Shown: positions 17,466 to 27,422, counted from the first letter of the stretch. The stretch is DNA of 64,000 nucleotides from Acidilobus saccharovorans 345-15 (GCF_000144915.1 NC_014374.1:372001-436000); one strand, 5' to 3'. Made by a program: numbers and translations. The notes: generated from the sequence alone by a model not told the origin.

Positions 17466-18482
17466 TTGCGCGCAGGGCCTGGCAGCCCAGGTTCACAGGA
17501 GCTTTATGAGGAGCTCACTAAGTTAGTTAAGGGCTCCGGCGTCAAGGTACTAATGCACGGCAACGCTGACCTTGACGCCGTCGCCTCCGCTCTTCTGGTG
17601 TGCAGGCTCCTGGAGGGGGTCTCCAGTAGCTGCTGCCTCTACTCGCCTCAGGGTCTGAGCAAGCAGTCCAGGGAGCTGCTAACTTCACTTTCGCTTGACA
17701 TACCCCTGTGCGACAGCCTAGACAACCAGCAGGCGGGAGTGCTTATAACAGTGGACGCCAGCAATATATCACAGCTCGGAGTTAACGGTGATGCCCTGAG
17801 AGGGGCAAAGTTAGTCGTAATAGACCACCACAGCCCGGGGAGCCTGCACACGATGGCCACCCTTCTAATAAGTGACGAGAGCGCTCCGTCGTGCGTAGAG
17901 GTGGTCCTTTCGCTTGCCGCTCCTGGGATCCTTAAGCTAAAGCCAACCGAGGCCACCCTCTTACTTACGGCAATACTTGAGGAGACCTCGTTCCTGGAGA
18001 GGGCGTCAATAAGCACTTTCAGGTACATAGTTAAGTTAATGGAGATGGGCGCGGACTACGCCTTTGCTGTTAGCTTCTTGAGGCAGAGCAATGACGAGCC
18101 TATAGACAAAAGGGCCGCAAGGCTTAAGGGCCTTTCGAGGGCGGCGGTTAGCGTTGTCTGCGGCCAGTTGGCTGTGGCGGTGACCCACGTAGGCTCCTTC
18201 GAGGCCGAGGTAGCTAGGTCTATGATATCCCTGGGCGCCGACGTTGCGGCTGTAATTAATGATGAGAGAGTGTCGCTGCGGGTCTCGAGGCGCGCCCTTA
18301 AGCTCAACATTAGGGCGTCTGAACTGGCGGCCTTCATAGCTGAGAGGTTAGGCGGCGAGGGAGGAGGCCATGATGGGGCCGCGGCTCTCAGGTTAAAGTC
18401 CCCAAACCAGACTACTATTGATAAGGTGCTAGGCCTCGCGGTTAACTTTGTGAGGCAGCGCTGCGGTGATGCCAGTGGTTGA
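17466..18482 (+). CDS. DHH-family phosphoesterase
   Basis: The 338-residue protein shows DHH-superfamily metal motifs: HGNADLDAVAS (motif I) near residues 31-41, TVDASN (motif II) near 97-102 and VIDHHSPG (motif III) near 117-124. A C-terminal DHHA1-like part contains the Gly-rich GGEGGGHDGAAALRL. Relatives include RecJ-like nucleases and oligonucleotide or cyclic dinucleotide phosphodiesterases. The downstream XPF nuclease gene overlaps it by 17 bases, which favours a DNA repair or replication role. The substrate cannot be told from sequence. Confidence 0.82.
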   Translation: MRAGPGSPGSQELYEELTKLVKGSGVKVLMHGNADLDAVASALLVCRLLEGVSSSCCLYSPQGLSKQSRELLTSLSLDIPLCDSLDNQQAGVLITVDASNISQLGVNGDALRGAKLVVIDHHSPGSLHTMATLLISDESAPSCVEVVLSLAAPGILKLKPTEATLLLTAILEETSFLERASISTFRYIVKLMEMGADYAFAVSFLRQSNDEPIDKRAARLKGLSRAAVSVVCGQLAVAVTHVGSFEAEVARSMISLGADVAAVINDERVSLRVSRRALKLNIRASELAAFIAERLGGEGGGHDGAAALRLKSPNQTTIDKVLGLAVNFVRQRCGDASG

Positions 18483-19227
18483 AGGAAGCGCCACCAAAAG
18501 GACTAGGGTTTATGCTGACGTGAGGGAGGAGGCCTCAGGGGTTCCGTCGCTGCTGGAATCCCTGGGAGTCCTTGTAATAAGGAAGCAGCTTCCTGAAGGG
18601 GATTACATAATACCGCCCGACATAGTCGTTGAGAGGAAGAACGCCAAGGACTTCGTCTCGTCGCTGTTTGACGGGAGGCTCTTCGACCAGGCCTCAAGGA
18701 TGAGGAACGATTATGAGGAGGTTTTCTATATAATAGAGGGTGACTTCTCCAGGGAGCTGCGGTACTGGAGCGACAAGGAGAGGCAACTAATAGGGGCCCT
18801 CGCAACGCTTGTGGCAAGCTATAACGTTAAGCTCCTCTGGAGCGGCTCTGCTAGGCAGACGGCCGAGTACCTGGCGTCGCTGGCCTCCAAGTACCTCACT
18901 AAGGGCAGAGGTTCAAGGCCAGTCATTATAAATAAGAAACCATCAGCGCAGTCGCTGAGGGAGTGGCAGCTCTATATAGTTGAGTCATTTCCAGGCATAG
19001 GGGCTAAGACTGCCGAGAGGATACTTGAGAAGTTCGGATCGCTGGAGTCGTTTTTTAACGCCAGCCTGGCGGAGCTGGCATCTGTTGAGGGCGTCGGCGA
19101 GTCCAAGGCTGCCAGGATAAAGGAGCTCCTTAAGGCGCCCTTTAAGGGCGAGAGAAGGGTCACCACCCTGGACAAATTCTACGGAAACCCCGCAGGCGCT
19201 AATAGCTCTTCCGACAATGACAAGTAA
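18466..19227 (+). CDS. xpf: XPF/Mus81-family structure-specific nuclease, short crenarchaeal form
   Basis: The 253-residue protein cuts 3' flaps and branched DNA as a dimer, normally clamped to PCNA. The nuclease motif is VVERKNAKDFVSSLFDGRLFDQ near residues 47-68. A tandem helix-hairpin-helix domain follows (FPGIGAKTAERILEKFGSLE and SVEGVGESKAARIKELL). The C-terminal TTLDKFYG is a PCNA-interaction box. No helicase domain is present, as in other crenarchaeal XPFs. It starts GTG-ATG. Confidence 0.93.
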   Translation: MMPVVEGSATKRTRVYADVREEASGVPSLLESLGVLVIRKQLPEGDYIIPPDIVVERKNAKDFVSSLFDGRLFDQASRMRNDYEEVFYIIEGDFSRELRYWSDKERQLIGALATLVASYNVKLLWSGSARQTAEYLASLASKYLTKGRGSRPVIINKKPSAQSLREWQLYIVESFPGIGAKTAERILEKFGSLESFFNASLAELASVEGVGESKAARIKELLKAPFKGERRVTTLDKFYGNPAGANSSSDNDK

Positions 19228-19235
19228 GCTAGAAA

Positions 19236-20168
19236 TTACGGCTGCTGGTCAAACTTACTTAGCGAGAGGTTGGCCGATTCTAGCATCTTAGATGCCATAA
19301 ACCATGGCAGCTCGGCTATCATCTTAGTTGCTGGCCCTGGCGGCAGGAAGCTCAAGGAGCTGATTGACCTCTTAAGAATGTCGTTGAGGTACTCAACTCC
19401 CTTCTCTATAACCTCATCCTCTCCGCGGGCCTTCAGTTCAGTCTCAGCCCACCTTAGGAAGAGCCTCTCGCTGGGGTCTAGCTTATCCTTGGCCCCTCTC
19501 GCATAGTTAGCGAAGTCCGTTATGTCATCAGCTAGCTGATAGGCGGTGCCAACAATGTTGCCGTAATTCCAGGCCCTCTCGGCGTACTCTTCATGGTTGG
19601 CTGCTATAACACCTAAGGTTGAGGCTAGCGAGAAGAGGCTGCCGGTCTTAAGCGATGCAAGCTGCAGATACTCTACAGGCTCTAAGTTGAGGGAGGAGTA
19701 AGCGTCCATGATTTCACCTCTGACCATGGATTCCCATGCGGTGATGCTATAACTCAACGCCAAGGGACCGTACTGCTCGACTAATTTTAGCGCGGTGGGC
19801 ACTAGTAAAAGGGAAGCCATGGCGCTCTTGCCAATCCCGTAAAGTACCCAAGCGGAGGGGCCTCCCCTTCTTTCGGCGTCCTTATCTATAATATCATCAA
19901 GCGCAAGGCTGGCCCCTTGAACTAGCTCTACTGCAATCGCGGCATCCTTCGCTCTGTCAAGATTACCTCCAGCGGCCTCTGCAAACAGCATTGTCATGAA
20001 GCCTCTAAACATCTTGCCTCCCTTAACTATATATGAAGCAAGGCCCTCGAGCCCGGCCATCTCAAGCCTTGACACAATAGAGTTTAGCTCAGGCTCTATC
20101 ATAGTTCTTGTGCTCTCCCACTTGCTTAGGATAGCCCTGAACTCCTCTTCAGAATACTCTTGCTTCAC
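19236..20168 (-). CDS. Polyprenyl diphosphate synthase (GGPP/FGPP synthase type)
   Basis: The 310-residue enzyme condenses isopentenyl diphosphate with allylic diphosphates to make the C20-C25 chains of archaeal lipids. The two Asp-rich motifs are LALDDIIDKDAERRGG near 90-105 and QLADDITDF near 213-221. The second is DDxxD as required. Product length cannot be fixed here. Start GTG. It is transcribed divergently from the JAMM-motif gene. Confidence 0.85.
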   Translation of the reverse strand: MKQEYSEEEFRAILSKWESTRTMIEPELNSIVSRLEMAGLEGLASYIVKGGKMFRGFMTMLFAEAAGGNLDRAKDAAIAVELVQGASLALDDIIDKDAERRGGPSAWVLYGIGKSAMASLLLVPTALKLVEQYGPLALSYSITAWESMVRGEIMDAYSSLNLEPVEYLQLASLKTGSLFSLASTLGVIAANHEEYAERAWNYGNIVGTAYQLADDITDFANYARGAKDKLDPSERLFLRWAETELKARGEDEVIEKGVEYLNDILKRSISSLSFLPPGPATKMIAELPWFMASKMLESANLSLSKFDQQP

Positions 20169-20230
20169 TGCTAGGCCTCCGCGAGTCAGGTTTACTACGT
20201 AACTTTATAACTTATACTTCTATATATCGC

Positions 20231-20950
20231 TTGGCATGGTCAATGAAGGAGCAGTGGGAAACCGTAACTGACGGCTCACTGCTGCTTGGAGTGGCCGCTC
20301 TCGTCCTCGACTTAGTGGAAGGCTATTACACCGCAGAGGGGAGCCTTCTTGACGCTAAGGTGTCATCAAAAATACTTGATGTAACGTCAATAAGGGAGGG
20401 CCTCAGCAGGGGCAGCCTCGAGCTCTACATAAATGCTGACTGGGTGGAGCCTCAAGAACTTGACTTCAGAGGTGCAAAAATTTCAATCAAGGCCACAGAT
20501 GCTAGCCAAGGCGGCCTTTTACCGCTGCGGCAGCTCTATGAAGAGTTGCCACGGGAACTCGTTAGGTTGGACTACTTCCCGCTCTATTCGCCTCTGGCTT
20601 CAAGGACGGACAGGGACGGCACTGAATACATCATTGTCTATACAGCAGATGGCAGGGCCTTCGTCTTTGAGGGCGAGAGGTTCAGGGTCTCTCTGCCTGG
20701 GCTCAGGCAGTCACCGGCGGTGGTGCACACGCATCCCGCAGGTCACTGCGGCCTGTCAAGGAAGGACCTCGAGAGCGGCCTTGACCTGATGATGGACAGG
20801 GGCCTCATAATGGGCGCTGTGACCAGCGACAGGTGCGCCGCGATAATGTATAGGCTTGGACTTCTGGAGGAGGACGACGTTATAGGCGTTAAGGAGGGCA
20901 GAATTGAAAACCTCAGGTCGTTAAGGTTCACGCGGATAAGTATAATATAA
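20231..20950 (+). CDS. Protein with JAMM/MPN metal-binding motif
   Basis: The 239-residue protein is of no family I can name as a whole. In its C-terminal third, HTHPAGHCGLSRKD has the exact spacing H-x-H-x7-S-x2-D (His166, His168, Ser176, Asp179) of the zinc site of JAMM deubiquitinase-like metalloproteases. A preceding strand with Glu132 (GTEYIIVYT) could supply the catalytic Glu. In archaea such enzymes remove ubiquitin-like SAMP/Urm1 modifiers. The first 120 residues are unassigned. The start is either TTG 20231 or ATG 20243. Confidence 0.65.
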   Translation: MAWSMKEQWETVTDGSLLLGVAALVLDLVEGYYTAEGSLLDAKVSSKILDVTSIREGLSRGSLELYINADWVEPQELDFRGAKISIKATDASQGGLLPLRQLYEELPRELVRLDYFPLYSPLASRTDRDGTEYIIVYTADGRAFVFEGERFRVSLPGLRQSPAVVHTHPAGHCGLSRKDLESGLDLMMDRGLIMGAVTSDRCAAIMYRLGLLEEDDVIGVKEGRIENLRSLRFTRISII

Positions 20951-21014
20951 CATTGCCTCCCAAGCTTACAGGCAGTAAAACGGGAATAGTGCAAAACGTA
21001 AGGTGAGGAGGAGG

Positions 21015-23228
21015 TTAAGGCCCTAGCAGGTCTGAGAGGCTTGGTAGCTTTTGTGGGAGTCCCTTCCTCTCCCTTATCTTCCTTATTAGGTCGTCAAGCA
21101 TGCTGTCAGGCACAGGGGCCCATCTGCTGAACTCCGTGCCCCACAGGGCCTTTCCTGCAGTGGACCCTCTCAGCTCTGCTGCCAGGTCAAAGCTCTCAGC
21201 TATTGGTATCTCAGCGAGCACCCTGGTGCCGCTCGGCGTGTTCTCCACGTCGATTATCTTTCCACGCTTCTTGACTATTATCGTGGTTACTGCGCTGAGG
21301 TACTCCATCGGTATTCTTATGTCAAGCTTCTGTATAGGCTCCAGCAGCGTTGGCCTCGAGGTAAGTATGCCAGCCCATATGGCGTTCCTCACGGCTGGGT
21401 ATATCTGGCCAGGCCCCCTGTGCACCGGGTCCTCGTGTACTTCAGCATCGTGAAGTACTACCTTGATACCTCTGACGGGCTCAGCCGCCAGTGGACCCTC
21501 CTTTACTGCTATTCTGAAGCCGCCAATTATGGTATCCTTGACATCCTTGAGGTACTGCACTCCTGACGTCATGTCTACGAAGACATTGATGTTTTCATCT
21601 ATGGCCCAGATTCTCCTGGCCTCGTCGTAGTCCCAGCCGGCCTGTTCCTTGAGTATCTTGGCCCTGTCCCTCGAATCCTGATCCTCCCTCACGGCACCCC
21701 TGTGTATGAGGTCTATGGTCTCGTCGTTTAGCGGCTCAACGCTCAGGTAGAACCTGTTGTGTTTGTTGGGGCTCTTGCCCTCGAAGACCTGGCTCTTCTC
21801 CCTCACGGACTCCCTGTAAACTATTATTGGCTGGCTGGCCTTGACCTCTAGGCCGTAAATCTCCTTCAGCATCCAGAGCGCTATCTCTAGGTGGAGCTGC
21901 CCCATTCCTGAGAGGAGGTACTCGCCAGTCTCCTCATTGATCTTAGCTACCAGGTTCGGGTCCTCTATGGTAAGCTTTCTCAGAGAGTCCACAAGCTTAG
22001 GCAGGTCCTGTACCTTGGCCGGCTCTATTGCTATGGTCACTACAGGCTCGGCTATGTAGTGTAGCTGCTCGAACGGGGCGCCCTGCGACTTGTACTGGCT
22101 CTCAACAAGCGTCTCTCCAGCTCTAAGGTTATCTATGCCCATTATGGCAGCTATGTTGCCAGCCGTGACCCTCTGCGTCAGCTCCCTGAAGGGGCCCATG
22201 TAAAGGCTTACCTGCAGCACCCTGCCTGTGACGTCCTGGGACACCACGTAGAGCTCCTTGCCTGGCTCAAGGGTGCCTGAGAACACCCTGCCCGTGGCCA
22301 CTAGGCCTGCCTTCTCAACATGAATGGCATTTACATAGAACACGACGGGCCCGTTGGGGTCAGCCTCTAGCATGGCCTTTCCAAGGTCGCTGTTGAGATC
22401 TCCCTTCCATATCTTTGGAATCCTATACTTCTGCGCCTCCTTCGGGTTGGGGACGAACTTGACGACCATGTCCAGCAGGGCCTCGTGCAGCGGAGCCTTC
22501 TTAGTAAGCGCTGCTATCTTGTCCTTATCATCGCTTGAGTAAGCGTCTATGATCTGCTGGAAGTTTATACCCTTCTTGGAGGCTATCGGCACAGTTATGC
22601 CCCACTGGTCCTTAGCGCTTCCAAAGGCTACGTTCCCGGCCGCCGGGTTCAGCTTCCACTTGTCCTTGAACTCCGGCTCAGCGTACATGTCTATGAGGTT
22701 GTTGACGTCCTTTATTATCTCCACGAGCCTGTCCTGCAGCTGGGAGGAGGTCAGCCTCAGCTCCTTTATGAGCCTGTCTATCTTGTTTATGTAGAGTACG
22801 GGCCTAACCCTCTCCTCCAGGGCCTGCCTTAGAACGGTCTCTGTCTGGGTCATGACGCCCTCCGCAGCGTCAACAACTACAATAGCTCCATCAAGCACCC
22901 TCAGGCTCCTTGTGACCATTCCTGTGAAGTCTATGTGGCCTGGGGTGTCAATTAGGTTAATCACGTATCCCTTGCCGTTATACTCGTGGTATAGACTTGC
23001 GTTGGCGGCCTTTACTGTCATCTGCCTCTCCTTCTCCACGTTAAGGTAGTCCAGGGCCAGCGCCTCGCCGGCAACTCTCTCAGATATGATTCCGGCGCCT
23101 GCTAGCAGGGCGTCGCTAGTAGTGGTTTTACCATGGTCTACATGCGCTATGACGCCTATGTTTCTTACCTGCTCTATGTTGCTCATTATCTTCTCGATCT
23201 CTGAGACCATTTTAACTCGAGCGCCCAT
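21015..23228 (-). CDS. fusA: Translation elongation factor 2
   Basis: The 737-residue GTPase moves tRNA and mRNA on the ribosome. G motifs: [39 protein letters not shown] and GSAKDQWG. The domain IV loop [17 protein letters not shown] holds the histidine (in VHRG) that archaea convert to diphthamide. Genes for two diphthamide enzymes lie 20-25 kb to the right. The ATG at 23228 is followed by a second ATG at 23210 (MVSEIEKIM), a more usual EF-2 start. Confidence 0.96.
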   Translation of the reverse strand: MGARVKMVSEIEKIMSNIEQVRNIGVIAHVDHGKTTTSDALLAGAGIISERVAGEALALDYLNVEKERQMTVKAANASLYHEYNGKGYVINLIDTPGHIDFTGMVTRSLRVLDGAIVVVDAAEGVMTQTETVLRQALEERVRPVLYINKIDRLIKELRLTSSQLQDRLVEIIKDVNNLIDMYAEPEFKDKWKLNPAAGNVAFGSAKDQWGITVPIASKKGINFQQIIDAYSSDDKDKIAALTKKAPLHEALLDMVVKFVPNPKEAQKYRIPKIWKGDLNSDLGKAMLEADPNGPVVFYVNAIHVEKAGLVATGRVFSGTLEPGKELYVVSQDVTGRVLQVSLYMGPFRELTQRVTAGNIAAIMGIDNLRAGETLVESQYKSQGAPFEQLHYIAEPVVTIAIEPAKVQDLPKLVDSLRKLTIEDPNLVAKINEETGEYLLSGMGQLHLEIALWMLKEIYGLEVKASQPIIVYRESVREKSQVFEGKSPNKHNRFYLSVEPLNDETIDLIHRGAVREDQDSRDRAKILKEQAGWDYDEARRIWAIDENINVFVDMTSGVQYLKDVKDTIIGGFRIAVKEGPLAAEPVRGIKVVLHDAEVHEDPVHRGPGQIYPAVRNAIWAGILTSRPTLLEPIQKLDIRIPMEYLSAVTTIIVKKRGKIIDVENTPSGTRVLAEIPIAESFDLAAELRGSTAGKALWGTEFSRWAPVPDSMLDDLIRKIRERKGLPQKLPSLSDLLGP

Positions 23229-23313
23229 GGATTATTCCACCTAGTAGCCAATCGCAAGTTACGGTCACATTTGAGGGTTAAAAACAATTCTTAGACTAAA
23301 AGATGGCCTTTGG

Positions 23314-23781
23314 TTAGATGTTATTTTTGTGGGAGTTACTCGTAATGAGGGGCAAATAAGTTATGTATACGTGCAGATCATCACCATGCGCAAGTCGTGA
23401 AATTAGCTCCCTATTAAGGTCTGCGGCTGCCTTGTTGCTCCTCACCATGATTGTCGAGCCTTCAACGTAATCACTCTTTCTTATTATAATCTTCATGTTG
23501 TTAGAGGCCGTTATCCTAGGATCCCCGTGACCTATGACGGCATCGCAGAGGCCACTGGAGCATAGGACGACAAGCACTGCATTGTTAGGGTTCCTCAGCT
23601 CATCCCTAAGCCAGTCGGGGAGGCTGGAAGCGCTGGCCTCTGACGACACGCCAATTATACAGTCACCCCTTGGGGTTAGGGTTTCCTCTTTAGTTATCTC
23701 TATTGTAGTTCTGTGCCTGGCGGTTACATTAACGTGGCCCTTGGCTCTGAAGTGAAACCATCTGCTCGCGAGCTCGCTCAC
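23314..23781 (-). CDS. DUF371-family conserved archaeal protein
   Basis: The 155-residue protein reads like the DUF371 family: an N-terminal HVNVTARHRTTIEITKEETLTPRGDCIIGV, then a second half with IIGHGDPRITA and IIIRKSDYV. The family is common in archaea and has no established function. No signal peptide or membrane segment is visible. The start is GTG. It lies upstream of EF-2 on the same strand with an 85-base gap. Confidence 0.7.
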   Translation of the reverse strand: MSELASRWFHFRAKGHVNVTARHRTTIEITKEETLTPRGDCIIGVSSEASASSLPDWLRDELRNPNNAVLVVLCSSGLCDAVIGHGDPRITASNNMKIIIRKSDYVEGSTIMVRSNKAAADLNRELISRLAHGDDLHVYITYLPLITSNSHKNNI

Positions 23782-23863
23782 TGAAGGCCCTACTCAAGCA
23801 AGGCTTCCTTGCGGAATAAAGGCAAATTAGGCCAGCAGCTAAAGTATTTATACAAGGTAGATC

Positions 23864-24535
23864 TTGGCCGGCTTAAAGCAGGACGCCTTTGAAGTGGCCA
23901 GAAGGAAGCTTGTAGATGATCTTAAGCTAAGGGGGTATCTGAAGAGCCAGGCAATCGAGAGGGCCATGCTGAGCGTTCCAAGGGAGCTCTTCGTGCCTGA
24001 GGGGGTCAGGGACCGGGCTTATGAAGACAGGCCGCTCCCCATAGGTTATGGGCAGACCATAAGTGCGCCGAGCATGGTAGCCTACATGACGGAGCTCTTA
24101 GAGGTCTCAGAAGGCATGAAGGTCCTCGAGGTTGGGACGGGGTCAGGCTACCAGGCGGCGATCCTGGCTATGATTGTAGGTGACAGGGGGCACGTGTGGA
24201 CTGTGGAGCGCATAGCAGAGCTTGCAAGTAGAGCCAAGGAGACCATAGAGTCCCTAGGCCTCGGAGGAAGGGTCACCGTAATCGTGGGCGACGGGAGCCT
24301 AGGATATCCACCGGCGGCGCCCTACGATAGGATAATAGTGACCGCCGCGTCCCCAAAGGTCCCAAGGCCGCTCGTGGAGCAGCTCGCAGAAGGAGGCCTC
24401 ATGGTTATACCTGTGGGAAGCAAGGAGGAGCAGGTGCTTACCATAGTCAGAAAGAGGGAGGGCCAGGTCTTTCAACAGAGCGACATAGAGGTTCTTTTTG
24501 TCCCCCTGGTCGGGGCTGAGGCGTGGGACCATTAG
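23864..24535 (+). CDS. pcm: Protein-L-isoaspartate O-methyltransferase
   Basis: The 223-residue enzyme repairs damaged Asp/Asn residues by methylating isoaspartate with S-adenosylmethionine. Visible motifs are PLPIGYGQTISAPSMVAYMTELL, the substrate segment, and VLEVGTGSGYQAAILA, the SAM-binding loop I, then VIVGDGSLGYPPAAPYDRIIVTAA. The TTG at 23864 is only about 16 bases from TATTTATA (23845-23852). A downstream GTG at 23894 (VARRKLVDDL) would fit a leaderless mRNA better, so the start is uncertain. Confidence 0.92.
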   Translation: MAGLKQDAFEVARRKLVDDLKLRGYLKSQAIERAMLSVPRELFVPEGVRDRAYEDRPLPIGYGQTISAPSMVAYMTELLEVSEGMKVLEVGTGSGYQAAILAMIVGDRGHVWTVERIAELASRAKETIESLGLGGRVTVIVGDGSLGYPPAAPYDRIIVTAASPKVPRPLVEQLAEGGLMVIPVGSKEEQVLTIVRKREGQVFQQSDIEVLFVPLVGAEAWDH

Positions 24536-24553
24536 CTCCATCTGGCCAACAAA

Positions 24554-24563
24554 CGTTTTAGAT
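24554..24563 (+). promoter_or_regulatory. TATA-like box of the candidate sRNA
   Basis: CGTTTTAGAT is centred 26-27 bases before 24585, the 5' end inferred for the C/D box RNA from its C box position. Confidence 0.35.
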
Positions 24564-24584
24564 CTACGTGCCTAGCTATAACTC

Positions 24585-24647
24585 GCGATGATGTGTGTGG
24601 TGGACTCCGAGCCTCTAAGGCTATGAAGACAAGGAGCCCGCTGAGCC
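24585..24647 (+). ncRNA. Candidate C/D box sRNA (2'-O-methylation guide)
   Basis: In the pcm-proS intergenic region all four boxes occur in order with archaeal spacing: C-like ATGATGT (24588-24594), D'-like CCGA (24607-24610), C'-like ATGAAGA (24623-24629) and D CTGA (24641-24644). Guide windows are 12 bases (24595-24606) and 11 bases (24630-24640). A TATA-like box precedes it. The boxes are one base off consensus in C, D' and C', and the terminal stem is weak. By the N+5 rule the modified target bases would pair with 24602 and 24636. Targets were not identified. Confidence 0.5.
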
Positions 24648-24691
24648 CTTAGGCCTGCAGCTGAAATTTCACGTATTTTCTCATGAGCAAA

Positions 24692-26140
24692 TCAGTACTG
24701 CCTCGAGAATCTCATGTAAGTCACAGCAGGCCTTCCGCACACGGGGCACGTGCCCTCTGCCCTCTCGTAAGGCCACGGCGTTCCTAAGGATTTGACTTGG
24801 AGCTCATTCATTACTTTAACTGCGCACTCTTCGCTGCCACACCAGGGCACCTCTATAACTCCACCCTTTTCGTTGATAGCCTTCCTGGCCTCGTCAAGGC
24901 TTGAGACCCTGCTCACGTGATCTGCCAGGAACTTCCTAGCCCTCTCGATAAGGTAGGCGCTTATTTCATCAAAGGTCTTCTTTATGCTCCCTACAGCCTC
25001 GCTGAGGGGCACGGTCCTCTTCTCAAGGGTGTCCCTCCTGACTATCGTTACGGTGTTCCCTGAGGCCTCCCTGGGACCTATCTCAACCCTGACGGGAACG
25101 CCCTTTGCGTCCCAGTAGTAGTACTTGTCGCCTGGGGTCGTGTCTTCACGGTCATCAAGCTTGGCCCTTATGCCAGAGCTTAGTAAGGTTGAAAGCACGC
25201 CGCGCGAGTACTCAAGGACCTTTCTGCTGTCCTCTTCCGATTGGGAAGGGATTGGGATTATGACGGCCTGTGTAGGGGCTATGTCAGGAGGAAGCACGAG
25301 CCCCATGTCATCTCCATGAATGGCTATCAGTGTGGCCACGACCCTGTCGCTGACGCCATAACTTGTCTGCCATGGGTAGTCGAACTTTTCGTCCCTTGTC
25401 TGGATTCTAAATGAGAACGCCTTAGTGAAGTTCTGGCCTAGGTTGTGAACCGTGCCTATCTGCAGGGTCCTGCCATCAGGCATTACGGTGTCGAAAGCTA
25501 TGGTGTAAAGGGCGCCGGCGAACTTATCCCAGTCAGGCCTCCTTGAGATTATGTAAGGTATTCCCAGGGAGTCGAAGAACTTCCTGTAAACGTCTATGGC
25601 CTCTTTGACCTGACTCTCGGCATCCTCGAAGCTCTCATGAACGGTGTGTGCCTCCTTAAACATGCTTATTTCTCTTACCCTTATCAGGGGGCGCGTGGCC
25701 TTGGTCTCATACCTGAAGACGCTGACTATCTGGTAGAACTTCCTTGGAAGCTGCTTGTAGCTCTGCACCCAGAGCGACTCATAGTAAGTTATTGGGGTCT
25801 CACTCGTGGGCCTTAGTGCGAGCTTCTGGTCCAGCTCCTCAAGGCCTCCGTGAGTGACCCAGTAGACCTCATCTTCAAAGCCCTTTACGTGCTCGCTTTC
25901 CTTGGCCAACATCCAGTCGGGTATAAGGAGTGGGAAGAGGACCTCTTCATGGCCGGTCTCATCAAGGAGCTTCCTCAAGAGGTCTGTCACCCTTCTCCTT
26001 ATCTGAAATCCATAGGGCATCCAGACGCCCATTCCCTTGACAGGATACCTGCCATAATCGTAGATCTCCGCTCTATCCAGTATCCAGTCAAACCACTCCG
26101 AGAAGTTGTTGTGCCATCTCTCCCTCTTGGTTTTTACCAT
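24692..26140 (-). CDS. proS: Prolyl-tRNA synthetase (archaeal/eukaryotic type)
   Basis: The 482-residue class II synthetase joins proline to tRNA-Pro. Family segments: ELRPTSE-like [12 protein letters not shown] (motif 2 region), [28 protein letters not shown] (motif 3 region) and the anticodon-binding domain around [30 protein letters not shown]. The C-terminus has a zinc-binding pattern with CGSEEC and CPVCGR and ends in Tyr, as in archaeal ProRS. ATG start. Confidence 0.95.
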   Translation of the reverse strand: MVKTKRERWHNNFSEWFDWILDRAEIYDYGRYPVKGMGVWMPYGFQIRRRVTDLLRKLLDETGHEEVLFPLLIPDWMLAKESEHVKGFEDEVYWVTHGGLEELDQKLALRPTSETPITYYESLWVQSYKQLPRKFYQIVSVFRYETKATRPLIRVREISMFKEAHTVHESFEDAESQVKEAIDVYRKFFDSLGIPYIISRRPDWDKFAGALYTIAFDTVMPDGRTLQIGTVHNLGQNFTKAFSFRIQTRDEKFDYPWQTSYGVSDRVVATLIAIHGDDMGLVLPPDIAPTQAVIIPIPSQSEEDSRKVLEYSRGVLSTLLSSGIRAKLDDREDTTPGDKYYYWDAKGVPVRVEIGPREASGNTVTIVRRDTLEKRTVPLSEAVGSIKKTFDEISAYLIERARKFLADHVSRVSSLDEARKAINEKGGVIEVPWCGSEECAVKVMNELQVKSLGTPWPYERAEGTCPVCGRPAVTYMRFSRQY

Positions 26141-26202
26141 GGCTAAATCGCCGCATCATAAAAGGTAGAGCTAACTTATAAAAAATCATAAAGGGGCCAG
26201 GC

Positions 26203-26613
26203 TTAGGCTGTAGGCAGCACGAACACCACTATTATAGCCACTAACAGCCCATAGATTGCAATTCCCTCGCCGAGCACGACGAAGAGGAAAGCCGTTCCGA
26301 ATATCTCCCTCTTCTCGGCGACAGCGCTTATAGCTGACGCTCCGGCGACGGCTACTGCATAGCCGCCTCCGATACCGGCGAGCCCCACAGCTAGCCCGGC
26401 TCCGATGGCCTTACCGACAACTGACATGTAGTAGGGCGACGCCTGGTCGGCAGTGGCGGCAGCCTGAGCGTGGGAGACGGCAAGCCCAGTTGCTATGGCT
26501 GCTGCCAGGGAGACTAGGGCCACTAGAATCAACACGGCCCTGTACTTAGGCCTTGACCAGGCCTCCCTGAGCACTAGGCTTAAGCCCTCTAGGTAGCTCT
26601 TCCTGGAAACCAT
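26203..26613 (-). CDS. atpK: A-type ATP synthase proteolipid (subunit K/c)
   Basis: The 136-residue ring-forming proteolipid carries the ion through the membrane. After a hydrophobic N-terminal segment (about 28-48, possibly a cleaved leader), the first helix GLAVGLAGIGGGYAVAVAG and the second helix FGTAFLFVVLGEGIAIYGLLVAIIV form the hairpin. The Glu in GEGIAIYG is the ion-binding carboxylate. The gene stands alone beside proS, far from the other ATPase genes at 47.7-54.1 kb. Confidence 0.92.
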   Translation of the reverse strand: MVSRKSYLEGLSLVLREAWSRPKYRAVLILVALVSLAAAIATGLAVSHAQAAATADQASPYYMSVVGKAIGAGLAVGLAGIGGGYAVAVAGASAISAVAEKREIFGTAFLFVVLGEGIAIYGLLVAIIVVFVLPTA

Positions 26614-26719
26614 TGGCCGACACCAACAAAGGCTTAACTTTAGCAGCCCTATTTAAGTGCTGAGCTGAGGGAGGTCTGAGTTTTCCATGGTATACCACTG
26701 TGAGTAGTAACATGGGCTG

Positions 26720-27271
26720 TCACGTTTTCGCCTGCATTTCCCCAAAGAACTGCGGGAGCCTGACCCCCTTCTGCCCCCTGTACCTCCCGCTGTAGGGCCT
26801 CGTCGAGGGGGTCTCCATCTTGACTAGCACAAGGTGCAGGAACCTGTCGCCCACGTAGAGCTTCACTGGGAACTCGCTCCCTATGACCTCTATGGTTAGC
26901 TGCCCCTCAAAGCCAGCGTCAACGACGGTGCTGGGTATGTATATGCCCGTCCTGGCCCACGTGCTCCTGAGGTTCACGAGGCCCGCCACGTAGGGCGGCA
27001 GCCTTATGTACTCCGCCGTGTGAAGCAGGTAGTGCCTGTGAGGCGCAATGATGAAGCTTCCTCCCTCCCCAGCATCCCTGCAGTCGTAGAACTCTCCTGG
27101 GTCCCCTGGCGACCTGGGATCCAGCACGGTTCCGGTGCTCCTGAACTCACAGTAGGTGCTCCCCAGCCTGAGGTCAAGGCCGTTCTCCCTTATGACCTCG
27201 TCGTCCAGCGGCTCTATGCCCAGCTCCCCTGCCCTTATGAGTGTCTCGATGTCCCTGTCGCTGAGTATCAT
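26720..27271 (-). CDS. dcd: dCTP deaminase
   Basis: The 183-residue trimeric enzyme converts dCTP to dUTP on the way to dTTP. The trimer-fold motifs are GLDLRLGSTYCEF, LVNLRSTWARTGIYIPSTVVDAGFEGQLTIEVIG (with the Arg-Ser and the catalytic Glu of GFEGQLTIE) and the C-terminal YRGQKGVRLPQFF. Starts at ATG 27271. It is divergent from the DUF1614-like gene. Confidence 0.9.
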   Translation of the reverse strand: MILSDRDIETLIRAGELGIEPLDDEVIRENGLDLRLGSTYCEFRSTGTVLDPRSPGDPGEFYDCRDAGEGGSFIIAPHRHYLLHTAEYIRLPPYVAGLVNLRSTWARTGIYIPSTVVDAGFEGQLTIEVIGSEFPVKLYVGDRFLHLVLVKMETPSTRPYSGRYRGQKGVRLPQFFGEMQAKT

Positions 27272-27422
27272 AGATGATTCCCCTTGCTCATATTTATTCT
27301 AGGACGGCAAGGTAGTTACATCTTTAGGGTCGATATTACCTTACCCTGCCTAAGGAAATTGTAGACAACCTATTCAACTGCAAGTAACTCGGATCTTAAA
27401 TTTTAAATCTTTGAATATCTAG

